The notes below the pieces were generated by a model. It searched no databases, was not told the DNA's origin, and was given only the letters and a program-made list of their open reading frames with translations. Source: a bacterium (GTDB lineage Bacteria > Zixibacteria > MSB-5A5 > GN15 > FEB-12). Taken from it: a DNA stretch of 64,000 bases. Positions 8,466 to 17,075 of the stretch are shown here, piece by piece (the first letter of the stretch is position 1; each line of letters opens with the position of its first letter). The stretch spans positions 235,080 through 299,079 of the forward strand of contig JAHLKV010000005.1 in NCBI GenBank assembly GCA_020444475.1, in the 5' to 3' direction. A program made the position numbers and the translations under genes.

Positions 8466-11400
8466 TTATTTGCCCTGGTCCTCTTCGAAAGCCGGTGTCG
8501 TGCTGACAGCGGTTGCGTTGCGTCCAAACAGTGCCTTCACCTTGATCACCGCCTCAACACTAAACGCAAACACCAGCGGCGTGAGCACCAGCGTAAAGAT
8601 CGACGACAGCGCCAGTCCGCCGACCACCACCGATCCGAGGCCCCGGTACAACTCCGATCCCGCGCCGGGCATGATGACCAGCGGCAGCATGCCGAGCACC
8701 GAAGTCGCGGTCGACATGAAGATCGGTCGCACGCGGACACGCACCGACTCCTTCACCGCGCTTCGCGGGTCAAGCCCCTCGCGCATCGATTGCAGCGCCT
8801 GATACACGATCAGGATCGAGTTGTTAATCACCGTACCGATAAGGATCACGAAGCCAAGCATGGTAAGCACATCGAGACCCTGGTGCGAGTCGAACATCCG
8901 CACCGTCTGCAGTCCGAGGACGCCGCCGAATGTCGCCAGCGGAACCGTAACCAGAATTACTATCGGGTACGTAAACGACTGGAACAGCGCGGCCAGCAGC
9001 AGATAGGTAAGCAGCACCGCCATATGGAAGTTCTCCAGCAGGGCGACCCGGAGTTTGGTCAGGTCATCGGCGGCGCCGGACAGCGAGATATCGTAGAGCC
9101 CGCCAACCTGCCCCTGGGCGCGAAGCGGTTCGACAATCTGCCCTTCGATTCTGCCAATCGCATCTTCGAGTGAGATGTCATCGCTGAGCTGCACCAGCAC
9201 CGAGACAGCGCGCTGCCGTTCGACATGGTTGATCGTCACCGGTCCCTGCATCTGGCGTATGTTGGCGATATCTCCGAGCGTGATGACATGTCCGGTGGGT
9301 GCGGCCAGCGGCAGCTGCGCGATATCCTGGGTGTGCTGCGTCCATTCATCGCGCCCCTTGAGCACCAGATCGATTTCGCGACCGTTGTGCCGATACTCAC
9401 TGACAATCGCGCCGTCGACCAGCGCGTTAACCTGCTGACCGATCTCAGCGGCGTTGAAGCCGACATCGGCTGCCCGCACGCGATCCGGGTAGACACGCAC
9501 TTCAGGGTTACCCAGGTCGAGACCGGGAATCGGGCGGGCCGACGAGTTGGGCAGGACCTGTCCGACCTGCATAAACACCTGTCGGGCGATAGTCAGCACC
9601 TTGTTGAGGTCCGGGCCGGTAATATCGACCTGCACCGAGCGCGTTCCCGAGAAACTCCCCGAAAACAGCGAGCGCTGGTTGGCGATTCCAAATGCGCCGG
9701 GAATAGTCTGCAGGACGCCGTTGGCGACCGGAAGCAACTCACGGCCGCGCGTCTGATCGCGCGATGCCATCCCCATGAATGCCTGGTTGGGCAACGCCAC
9801 GAAGAAGAAGTTGTCGATACCGCCCCCCGGCAGGTCCTTCGCCTCTTCAGGAGGTGTCTCCCACAGGTTTCGAATCTGCGACTCGATGCTCTCACCTACC
9901 CCGACCATTTCATCGAGATTGTAGCCGGGCGGGGGGAGAATGAATCCAAATATCAGATTCTCGTTACCGTTCGGCAGATACTCGGCATCGGGAAGCATCA
10001 CAAACGTCAGCCCCATGCAGACACCGATCATGCCGAGGATAGTCGCCAGCCGCCGCTGCCATCTGGCATTGACATAATCCACGAGATGTGATACCTGCTC
10101 CGAGAAGCGGTCGAGTCGGGTCTTTTTGCCGTTGGTCAGTTTGGTCGATGTCTTTAGTATGCGCGAGGAGGCGGTCGGTATCACCGTCATCGAAACGATC
10201 AGCGAGATCACGATGGCACTCGAGATCGCGATAGCGATATCTCGGAACAGCTGTCCCGCGCGCTCCTCGATAAACACCACCGGGAGGAAGACCGCCACGG
10301 TAGTGATGGTCGAGGCAAGCACCGCCCCCCAGACTTCCTGCGTCCCATCGATTGCCGCCTGCATCTTTCCTTTACCCATCTGCATGTGGCGGTAGATGTT
10401 TTCCAGTACCACAATCGAAGCATCAACCACCATACCGACGGCAAACGCCATACCGGCGAGCGAAATCACGTTGATAGTACGGCCCAGCAATGACATGGTC
10501 ACGAACGTCGTGACAACAGAGATCGGTATAGACAGCCCGATAATCAGGATCGACGTTGCCGAGCGGAGGAAGAGGAAGAGCACCAGCACCGCCAGCGCCG
10601 ATCCTAGGTAGAGGTTGTTGAAGACCAGGTCGATCGCCGAGTTGATATAGCCCTTCTGATTGTACACGTTGGTCATCTTCAGGCCGCGCGGTTCGAGCAC
10701 TTCGCGATTGATATTGTCGACCTGCTCCAGCAGGTTCTGGGTCACTTCGAGCACGTTGGCGCCGAGCTGTCGCTGGGCGTTGAGCGCCATCGACGGACGT
10801 CCCAGATGTCGCACCTGCGCGACCGCCTTCTGGTGCTCCAGCGCAACCTCGGCAACATCGCCCACCCGGATCGGGATACCGTCGCGTATCGTGATAACGG
10901 TTTGCTCGACCTGTTCGGGTGATTCGAACCGCGAGATGGTGCGGACGACATAGCGACGTTTCCCTTCGCCGAAGTCGCCGCCCGAAATGTCGAGATTTTG
11001 TGATCGAAGGGCCGCGATCACCTGATTGATCGTGATACCCGATGAGGCCAGCAGCTCCGGATCGAATTTTACATGCAGTTCATCGTCCAGGCCGCCGTAG
11101 ACGTTGATCGCGGCGACCCCATTGACGCGTTCGAGCCGCGGCTTCACTATCTCATCGATCAGCGAATACTCATGCGGAACATAGATGTCGTCGCGCGTGC
11201 CGCTTACCACGAACCAGGCGATGATGTTCTCCATGTTCCCGGTCGAAGTGACTACCGGCCGATCGGCGTTTTCGGGGTACTCCGGCACTTCATTCAGTTT
11301 GTTCGTGACGCGGACGACCGCGCCGGTGATATCGGTGCCGACCGGAAACTCCAGAGTGATTTCTCCCTGACCGTCGGAAGAACTCGAGTTCATTTCGACC

Positions 11401-11630
11401 AATCCCTCGACCGACTTCAGGTATTCCTCCTGCTTGTCGACGATCTCCTTCTCTATTTCTTCGGGAGAGGCGCCCGGCCAGGCAGTGGTGACGGTGATAA
11501 ACGGCTGCTCGACATCGGGCGTGAGCTGAATCGGCACGCCCGAGATCGCGATCAGGCCGCCGAGGACGGCGATCAACACACCGACCGTGACCGTCACCGG
11601 ATACTGAATAGCACTTCTTATTAAGTTCAC
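8466..11630 (-). CDS. RND-family efflux permease (HAE1/AcrB-like)
   Basis: A 1054-residue inner-membrane proton antiporter. The N terminus (RSAIQYPVTVTVGVLIAVLGG) is the first transmembrane helix, and the porter-domain start WPGASPEEIEKEI is typical. The central block AGMAFAVGMVVDASIVVLENIYRH is TM4 with the proton-relay Asp; only one Asp is present where AcrB has two. The second half repeats the layout (LTMLGFVILIGTVINNSILIVYQ; FMSTATSVLGMLPLVIMPGAG). GTG 11630 has AGGAAA upstream. It lies 42 bases after the adaptor gene, forming an operon; no outer-membrane TolC-type gene is in the window. Substrates cannot be predicted. Confidence 0.93.
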   Translation of the reverse strand: MNLIRSAIQYPVTVTVGVLIAVLGGLIAISGVPIQLTPDVEQPFITVTTAWPGASPEEIEKEIVDKQEEYLKSVEGLVEMNSSSSDGQGEITLEFPVGTDITGAVVRVTNKLNEVPEYPENADRPVVTSTGNMENIIAWFVVSGTRDDIYVPHEYSLIDEIVKPRLERVNGVAAINVYGGLDDELHVKFDPELLASSGITINQVIAALRSQNLDISGGDFGEGKRRYVVRTISRFESPEQVEQTVITIRDGIPIRVGDVAEVALEHQKAVAQVRHLGRPSMALNAQRQLGANVLEVTQNLLEQVDNINREVLEPRGLKMTNVYNQKGYINSAIDLVFNNLYLGSALAVLVLFLFLRSATSILIIGLSIPISVVTTFVTMSLLGRTINVISLAGMAFAVGMVVDASIVVLENIYRHMQMGKGKMQAAIDGTQEVWGAVLASTITTVAVFLPVVFIEERAGQLFRDIAIAISSAIVISLIVSMTVIPTASSRILKTSTKLTNGKKTRLDRFSEQVSHLVDYVNARWQRRLATILGMIGVCMGLTFVMLPDAEYLPNGNENLIFGFILPPPGYNLDEMVGVGESIESQIRNLWETPPEEAKDLPGGGIDNFFFVALPNQAFMGMASRDQTRGRELLPVANGVLQTIPGAFGIANQRSLFSGSFSGTRSVQVDITGPDLNKVLTIARQVFMQVGQVLPNSSARPIPGLDLGNPEVRVYPDRVRAADVGFNAAEIGQQVNALVDGAIVSEYRHNGREIDLVLKGRDEWTQHTQDIAQLPLAAPTGHVITLGDIANIRQMQGPVTINHVERQRAVSVLVQLSDDISLEDAIGRIEGQIVEPLRAQGQVGGLYDISLSGAADDLTKLRVALLENFHMAVLLTYLLLAALFQSFTYPIVILVTVPLATFGGVLGLQTVRMFDSHQGLDVLTMLGFVILIGTVINNSILIVYQALQSMREGLDPRSAVKESVRVRVRPIFMSTATSVLGMLPLVIMPGAGSELYRGLGSVVVGGLALSSIFTLVLTPLVFAFSVEAVIKVKALFGRNATAVSTTPAFEEDQGK

Positions 11631-11672
11631 GCTTACTTTCCTGTGTTAGCCCATCGACAGCATGACTGTCGA

Positions 11673-12794
11673 TCAGTCACTGACTCTCTGAGACAACTGC
11701 TGTTTCCCGGCATCGTCATTCGCTCCATCGTCGGTTCGCACCGGGGCGCCGGGGTAAATTCGTTCGTTGCCGCGTACAACCACCGGCATGCCGGCCACGA
11801 GGCCCTCACCCTTGACGGCGACCATTTCACCGTCGGCCGACATCACCTGCACCATAATCGGAGCCGCTGCTCCGTCATGAATGGTGTAAAGCATGGTTCT
11901 GGATCCGTCGCGGACAACCGCATCTTTGGATACCGCGAGGCTGGTGAACTGGTTGTTGAGGTTGAGTATCGACCGGACCAGTTTCCCGCCGCCAAGCGAG
12001 CCCTGGCCGTTCGGCACCTGGATGATAACCGGGAAGGTATGGGTCTCCGACGCCGCCGAGCGCGCGATACCGGTCACTGTGCCGGTCAGTGTCTCGCCGG
12101 GTAGATTGGAGGTCTCGATGCCTACCGGGCTGCCGATCGAGAGCTGACCGTAGTACCGCTCCGGCAGGTCGACCGTTACGGTGATCGACGACAGATCGAT
12201 CATCTCAAAGACCGGCGTTCCCATATTGACCCACTCACCGACATCGACTGTCCGACGAAGCGTGTAACCGGAGTAGGGCGCTCGGATCGTGCACTGATCG
12301 AGATCGAGGGCCAGTTTGGCTCGTTCGGCGTCCAACTGGCCGTACCGAGCCTCGGCCGAGATCGCCCAGGCGCGAGCGCTGTCGATCGTGCTTTGCGGCA
12401 CCAGGCTCTGCGAGAAAAGTTCTTCGACGCGCTTGTGATTTTGCTCAGCAAGAAAGGCCTGCTGTTTCACCTGCTCCGCTTCGGCCTGCTTCGACCGAAG
12501 AGCCAGCACGATGCGGCTGGTATCGATCGTAACCAGCGCGGCGCCCTTCTTCACCGGGTTGCCTTCAGCAGCATCGATCGATACCACGCGTCCCGTAACT
12601 TCGGACACAATCCGGCTGGTGATACGGGCCTCGGTGCGGCCGATCAAAGTGATCTGGTCGTGAAACTCACGCTCGATCACCGGCTCGGTCTTCACGAGCG
12701 TAGCGGGCGGTCCCTGAGCCGGCAGGCTCGAACCAACCAGGACAAAAAGTGCCGTCAGGGCGGCGCGCTTTACGGACGTATAGGTCAGGGTCAT
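11673..12794 (-). CDS. RND efflux periplasmic adaptor (membrane fusion protein)
   Basis: A 373-residue HlyD/AcrA-type adaptor linking the permease to an outer-membrane channel. A signal peptide (ALTALFVLVGSSLPAQ) ends at about residue 26. The split lipoyl domain appears as SEVTGRVVSIDAAEGNPVKKG and later CTIRAPYSGYTLRRTVDVGE, on either side of an alpha-helical hairpin with long charged helices (about 95-155). A beta-barrel domain (ITVTVDLPERYYGQL) and a membrane-proximal domain ending KGEGLVAGMPVVVRGNERI follow. It is the first gene of the two-gene operon. Confidence 0.93.
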   Translation of the reverse strand: MTLTYTSVKRAALTALFVLVGSSLPAQGPPATLVKTEPVIEREFHDQITLIGRTEARITSRIVSEVTGRVVSIDAAEGNPVKKGAALVTIDTSRIVLALRSKQAEAEQVKQQAFLAEQNHKRVEELFSQSLVPQSTIDSARAWAISAEARYGQLDAERAKLALDLDQCTIRAPYSGYTLRRTVDVGEWVNMGTPVFEMIDLSSITVTVDLPERYYGQLSIGSPVGIETSNLPGETLTGTVTGIARSAASETHTFPVIIQVPNGQGSLGGGKLVRSILNLNNQFTSLAVSKDAVVRDGSRTMLYTIHDGAAAPIMVQVMSADGEMVAVKGEGLVAGMPVVVRGNERIYPGAPVRTDDGANDDAGKQQLSQRVSD

Positions 12795-12896
12795 GCGCTC
12801 GATATCCTCTCATGATATTGTTCAGCAGTATTTCCCTTAAACGAAATCACTGCCGAATTGTTTACCAGTTGGGTCCACTTCGTCCAAAAATGTGAC

Positions 12897-13039
12897 GTGC
12901 CGGTCGGCACTAATGCTCGGTGAACGGCGTATCCGGCGCCGCGAGGAGTGCCAAAAATGGACTTTCACAGTCCGAAATAGGCCCTGGTTGGGATCAAATT
13001 CCGCGTATCTGTGGTTAAGAGAAGGACAATCACAGTCCG
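12897..13039 (+). promoter_or_regulatory. cluster of dyads before the bacilliredoxin gene
   Basis: GGACTTTCACAGTCCG at 12959-12974 and GGACAATCACAGTCCG at 13024-13039 are direct copies 65 bp apart, each an inverted GGAC(T)...(A)GTCC dyad. A third perfect dyad, GTGCCG-GT-CGGCAC, lies at 12897-12910, and CCAAAAATG occurs at 12884 and 12951. The second GGAC copy ends 20 bases before the ATG, a natural repressor position. Confidence 0.5.
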
Positions 13040-13059
13040 GGGCCAAAGAAGGATACACT

Positions 13060-13593
13060 ATGATACCGTCGATGTACGACCGCGAGGCGGTCGCGTTTAT
13101 GTGGAAAGAATTGCAGGATATAGGGGTTACGCCTTTGCAGACGGCTGAGGCTGTCGACCGGTTTCTGCAACAGAATGAAGGAACGGCGCTGGTGGTGGTC
13201 AATTCAGTGTGCGGATGTGCGGCAGGAATGGCTCGACCGGCGGTCGCCCTTGCCCTGCAGAACAGCGTGATACCGGACCGCATGGCAACCGTGTTCGCCG
13301 GCGTTGATATGGAGGCGACTCAGCGGGCTCGCGAGGCGATGCCGAACATTAAACCCTCCTCGCCATCGGTTTTTCTCTTCAAGAACGGCGAACTGGTCCA
13401 CGCCGTCCACCGGCAGGATATCGAAGGGCACCGTCCACAGGACGTCGCGGAGAACCTCATCGCCGCGTTCAACAAGCACTGCTCCGCCAAAGGACCCTCG
13501 GTTTCACCCGACGTTGTCACCGAGGTCTTCAATCTGACCGTCGGTCCGGCCTGCGGTTCGTCATATGAGAAAGATAAGCGAGTCGGCAACTAG
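13060..13593 (+). CDS. BrxA/BrxB-family bacilliredoxin-like protein
   Basis: A 177-residue thioredoxin-fold protein of the YphP/YqiW (DUF1094) family. Members take bacillithiol or related thiols off proteins, or act as disulfide isomerases. The active site is SVCGCAAGMARPA, the characteristic CGC motif, after a VVVNS beta strand; VFAGVDMEATQRAREAMP and SVFLFKNGELVHAVHR complete the fold. The C terminus (about 25 residues, with a CGSSYEKDKR end) extends beyond the usual core. ATG 13060 has AAAGAAGGA upstream; the open frame back to 12892 contains the upstream dyads and is rejected as coding. Confidence 0.9.
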   Translation: MIPSMYDREAVAFMWKELQDIGVTPLQTAEAVDRFLQQNEGTALVVVNSVCGCAAGMARPAVALALQNSVIPDRMATVFAGVDMEATQRAREAMPNIKPSSPSVFLFKNGELVHAVHRQDIEGHRPQDVAENLIAAFNKHCSAKGPSVSPDVVTEVFNLTVGPACGSSYEKDKRVGN

Positions 13594-13625
13594 CCGGCCG
13601 CTTTCCGCCCAGGGACAGGCAAGCG

Positions 13626-13664
13626 AAGGGCCGCGGTCGACGTTGTCGACGCGGCCCTTTTGGT
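13626..13664. terminator. bidirectional terminator between convergent genes
   Basis: AAGGGCCGC pairs with GCGGCCCTT around an inner GTCGAC...GTCGAC stem, followed by TTTTGGTTT on the plus strand. It separates the bacilliredoxin gene from the convergent gene ending at 13685. Confidence 0.85.
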
Positions 13665-13684
13665 TTCTCTCACAGCAGGTCCGA

Positions 13685-16306
13685 TTACAGGATGACGACC
13701 AGCTTGCCCATCTGCACCCGTCCCGAATCATGATCCTCAACCGTCCAGATGTAGATACCCGAGACAATCATCTGCGTATTGCGCGAGATGAGGTCCCATG
13801 TATTGTGATGGACGGTCGGATCGGATGGAGCTTTGTTGTGATCCAGTTTGCGGATCAAATCACCGTCAAGCGAGAATATCTTGATCGTGCAGTTGGGAGG
13901 GAGATTCTCGAAATGAATACGCCGCAGGCGATCCGGAATGAAGAAACGCGGATTGCGCCCTTCGTACCCCTTGCCGATATAGTCGTCGTCGATCCGGTAC
14001 GGATTCGGATAGATGTACACATCGGGTAGCTCCTCGCCGAGTTGATTCTCCGATCCGGCCGCGTACGCCTCGATCGCTCGAAGCGTCCGTGAGGTTTCCA
14101 GCGGCTTGAGACCGGCGGCCGGGGACCCGAAGTCAAACGCCGTGACGGTCACGAAGTACGGCACGGTCGGCAGCAGTTTGTTGATTGTGTATTCGTACTC
14201 GTAATGTTTGAGGTAGCCGTCGGGAGTATAGTCCTCGTCGGTCAGCGGCGGGATCGGCTCGCGGGCGTCCGGATAGACTTTCCTGATACCCCCCGCAGCC
14301 GTCAGGCTCGAGGCATTGTACTCATGCTTCACGAAGTAGAAGGCCGAGTCCGGAAAATCCGGGTGAATGTACGGGGCCACCGCCGAGTACCAGAGCGGGT
14401 CCCACACGCTGTCGGTGCAGGGATCATCGGCAGGTGCATACAGGCAGCGAAGTGAGTCGAGCGTAAATGGATGGTCCCGAAGCTCGAAACCGGGCTCCGG
14501 CTGCTTGCGGATGTTGAAGACGTACTTATCATAGTTGTTGATGTCGTACGTGGACACGAGACTGAACGAAGCATCGCGATTGTCGCGGGCGAAATAGACA
14601 TGGTATCCCTCGAAATCGTTGATACCCGAGAAGATGTCGGTCGAGGTTTCAGATTCCTGACCGTTCCACCGCACCTTTAGTCCGCCCAGCGCCTGTTCCA
14701 CCCACACCACCGGCGCCGGCGGCGGAGCCGCGGCCCGGTAGTCCGGCTCACCGTCCCCCTGATAATAAAACGTGTCGGAGTACGTTGGTACCCACTCGCC
14801 GTTTACGAACGATGAATCATACACACACACCGTATATTTCCCCGCATACCCGTCACCGTCGGTATCAACTCCGGGGTTGTCGTACACCCATGATGCCCAG
14901 GTGGCATTGCGTACGAACTCCGGGAAGTCTAAGAACGTAAGATACCGTTCGGGGCGATAGGCGTTGCGAAGATTCCAAGTGACGTTGCGGCTGTAGGTGT
15001 GGAAGCCCTCTCCGCCCACGAAGGCAAACGGAATGGTATAGGAGGCGCCCGGCGGGAGATACTGCGGTCCGACCGCGAACACGTAGTTGATATCGGCGCC
15101 CTGGGAAATCTCGAACGCCTTCCGGCGATTGCTCATGTAGATCCAGTCGGGGTCGGTCGATGAGATGTCGAACTGGAAGATCTGGTCGTAGTCAATCTCA
15201 CCGTTGCTCATCAGGAAATATCGCTCACGATCACCGGTCGGACTTCCCAGTCCGCCGGAGATGAGCTTGCGAAGGTTCTGCCTCATCTGGGGGCCGAAGT
15301 CATCCGAAGCGTACGAATCCTGAATGTACCAGTTGTAGGTTACATACTCGTTGCTGACCAGATCCCTCAGGAGGCGAATACCCGTGACATTGCCGACCGT
15401 GAAATTACCGGAATTGTAGTCGCCGTCGGCGTCGATCGCCCAGGTCATGCGAACCGTATCCTCCCACAGGCAGCCGCCCTGCTCATTGGGATACGAATGC
15501 AAATAGCCGGTGATATCATCATCGCCCCCCTCGATCGGCTTGCTCGGGCGATCGCTGATTATCGGACTGAAGGTGGGAGAATAGACGGCGATATCCGGAT
15601 CCATGTAGAACCCGAAAAAGACGCCCTTTAGAAGCTGGGTTCCGATATTCCTGATCTTGTATTCGATAATGATGAAGTCATCGGCGTAGCCAAACGACCA
15701 CATATAGGAACTCTGGGTTACTTCGATTCCGAGCGGCTTGTGCTCCCGGCCGTCGTATCCATCAAACGACGGGTACGGGTTGTTGAGCACGTACGTATCG
15801 GTAAAGGTGGCAATGAAATCCTGCTCGGAGATAGCGTCGGACGGTTCGGTGTTGAGCGGATCGAAGACACGGGTGCGTCGGACGATGTCGCCCCAGGGGG
15901 AAGCATCGGGTGCGAACTCCCGGGAGGAACTGAATCGATCAGTGGCGGTCGAGACAAGCGTGTCGCCGCCAACCACACCTCCGACCCAGACACCCCCTTT
16001 GAAGAGATAGAGAGTGCCGCTTCCGAGTGGATACTCCGCATCCGGCACCCGGTCACCCGTCACGCAGTCGGTCCAGGGGAGATCGGCGCCGGTGCCGAAT
16101 TGTCCCCAGTTGGAGACGGTGAAGCCGATCCGGCCGATATTATGCGCCGCCAGGCAATAGGCCGGGAAGGCCATAGAAGCGGCGTTGGCGGACCGGTTGC
16201 CGGTGCTGTCCATCGCCGAACGGGCTAACGTCCCGGCCGCCGTCAGGGCGGATAGGCAAAGCGCGACTATGGTAACGCGGAGAGACTTAGACAAGGAACG
16301 GGTCAT
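13685..16306 (-). CDS. large secreted protein with degenerate sorting-type C terminus
   Basis: About 873 residues. A signal peptide (VTIVALCLSALTAAGTLA) begins the protein. The body is rich in Tyr, Asp, Gly and Pro and reads as extracellular beta domains: a segment with SFGYADDFIIIEYKIRNIG resembling surface-protein jelly rolls, then a fibronectin-III-like region (PPAPVVWVEQALGGLKVRWNG ... YFVTVTAFDFG). The C terminus has YIYPNPYRIDD, TIKIFSLDGDLIRKLDH and SGIYIWTVEDHDSGRVQMGKLVVIL, a variant of the Por/T9SS-like sorting module without the QNYPNPFNP box. ATG 16306 follows AGGA; a TTG at 16309 is the alternative. Function unknown; probably exported or cell-surface. Confidence 0.8.
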   Translation of the reverse strand: MTRSLSKSLRVTIVALCLSALTAAGTLARSAMDSTGNRSANAASMAFPAYCLAAHNIGRIGFTVSNWGQFGTGADLPWTDCVTGDRVPDAEYPLGSGTLYLFKGGVWVGGVVGGDTLVSTATDRFSSSREFAPDASPWGDIVRRTRVFDPLNTEPSDAISEQDFIATFTDTYVLNNPYPSFDGYDGREHKPLGIEVTQSSYMWSFGYADDFIIIEYKIRNIGTQLLKGVFFGFYMDPDIAVYSPTFSPIISDRPSKPIEGGDDDITGYLHSYPNEQGGCLWEDTVRMTWAIDADGDYNSGNFTVGNVTGIRLLRDLVSNEYVTYNWYIQDSYASDDFGPQMRQNLRKLISGGLGSPTGDRERYFLMSNGEIDYDQIFQFDISSTDPDWIYMSNRRKAFEISQGADINYVFAVGPQYLPPGASYTIPFAFVGGEGFHTYSRNVTWNLRNAYRPERYLTFLDFPEFVRNATWASWVYDNPGVDTDGDGYAGKYTVCVYDSSFVNGEWVPTYSDTFYYQGDGEPDYRAAAPPPAPVVWVEQALGGLKVRWNGQESETSTDIFSGINDFEGYHVYFARDNRDASFSLVSTYDINNYDKYVFNIRKQPEPGFELRDHPFTLDSLRCLYAPADDPCTDSVWDPLWYSAVAPYIHPDFPDSAFYFVKHEYNASSLTAAGGIRKVYPDAREPIPPLTDEDYTPDGYLKHYEYEYTINKLLPTVPYFVTVTAFDFGSPAAGLKPLETSRTLRAIEAYAAGSENQLGEELPDVYIYPNPYRIDDDYIGKGYEGRNPRFFIPDRLRRIHFENLPPNCTIKIFSLDGDLIRKLDHNKAPSDPTVHHNTWDLISRNTQMIVSGIYIWTVEDHDSGRVQMGKLVVIL

Positions 16307-16391
16307 CAAATCCTGCTGCTGCCGAAGTACTGGTAGTCCCGGCCCCTGTTGGTGACAGGCGGCTTAGATATACAACGAAGGTTTCGTGCAT

Positions 16392-16408
16392 TTGTTTACA
16401 ATAAACAA
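16392..16408. promoter_or_regulatory. 7-3-7 perfect inverted repeat
   Basis: TTGTTTA-CAA-TAAACAA is a perfect dyad about 85 bases upstream of the minus-strand start at 16306. On that strand it precedes a TGTATATC -10-like sequence by about 20 bases, so it would sit near -35 to -50, a typical activator position. The binding factor is unknown. Confidence 0.45.
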
Positions 16409-16459
16409 CAATCCGCCCGCCGGGCAAATCGGAAAATGTAACAGCCTCCCGGATAACCG

Positions 16460-17059
16460 TCAGGCTTCGGTATAATACGGGTTCATACCCGCTGCATGAT
16501 CCGTCATATCAACCACTTCGGTGATCTCCGGCAGGTGCTGGAAGACGATCTTCTCGATCCCCTGCTTGAGCGTTACCGACGAGGCCGCGCAGCCCTGACA
16601 GCCGCCGGAGAAGTTGATATACGCTGCGGTTCCGCGCACATCGACCACTTCGACACGCCCGCCGTGCTGTCCGACCGCCGGGTTGATTTCGGCGTTTACC
16701 AGCTCTTCAAGCCGCTCCCGAAGTTTCTGCTCCGAGGGCAGGCGACGTTTGACGTTGTCGCTGATCGGCGGCTTCCCGGAGCGAATTGCCGCCCGAATCG
16801 CCGGACCGATCTGCTTGCCCAGCACCGGCCACTGCTCCTCGTTGCGCTTGGCGACCATCACGATGTTGTTGTAAACGAACACCTGACTGATCCCGTCGAT
16901 TGCGAACAGCCCCTCCAGCAGCGGAGAGCCCTCGGCCATTTCCCTGCTCGTACACCGCACCGAACCCTCGGGGTAGACCGGCCGGTCGACCGTGAACTTA
17001 CAAACATTCGGATCGAGTTGCGGTTCGCCGGTGATGTGAATATCGTTTTCGGAACTCAT
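16460..17059 (-). CDS. Nfu-type iron-sulphur cluster scaffold/carrier
   Basis: A 199-residue protein with the two-domain Nfu layout: an N-terminal Nfu_N-like domain (NVCKFTVDRPVYPEGSVRC ... LEGLFAIDGISQVFVYNNIVMVAKR) and a C-terminal NifU domain with the cluster-binding CxxC in FSGGCQGCAASSVTLKQGIE. Nfu proteins carry [4Fe-4S] clusters to target enzymes. ATG 17059 has AGGAGA upstream; the open frame to 17452 overlaps mrp and is rejected. It lies 16 bases after the Mrp-like gene and is probably co-transcribed, pairing two cluster carriers. Confidence 0.92.
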   Translation of the reverse strand: MSSENDIHITGEPQLDPNVCKFTVDRPVYPEGSVRCTSREMAEGSPLLEGLFAIDGISQVFVYNNIVMVAKRNEEQWPVLGKQIGPAIRAAIRSGKPPISDNVKRRLPSEQKLRERLEELVNAEINPAVGQHGGRVEVVDVRGTAAYINFSGGCQGCAASSVTLKQGIEKIVFQHLPEITEVVDMTDHAAGMNPYYTEA

Positions 17060-17075
17060 GGTCGTCTCCTGGTGC

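Noticed and set aside
8466..12794. Complete tripartite drug efflux system
   Set aside because: Permease and adaptor are present but no outer-membrane TolC-type gene lies in the window.
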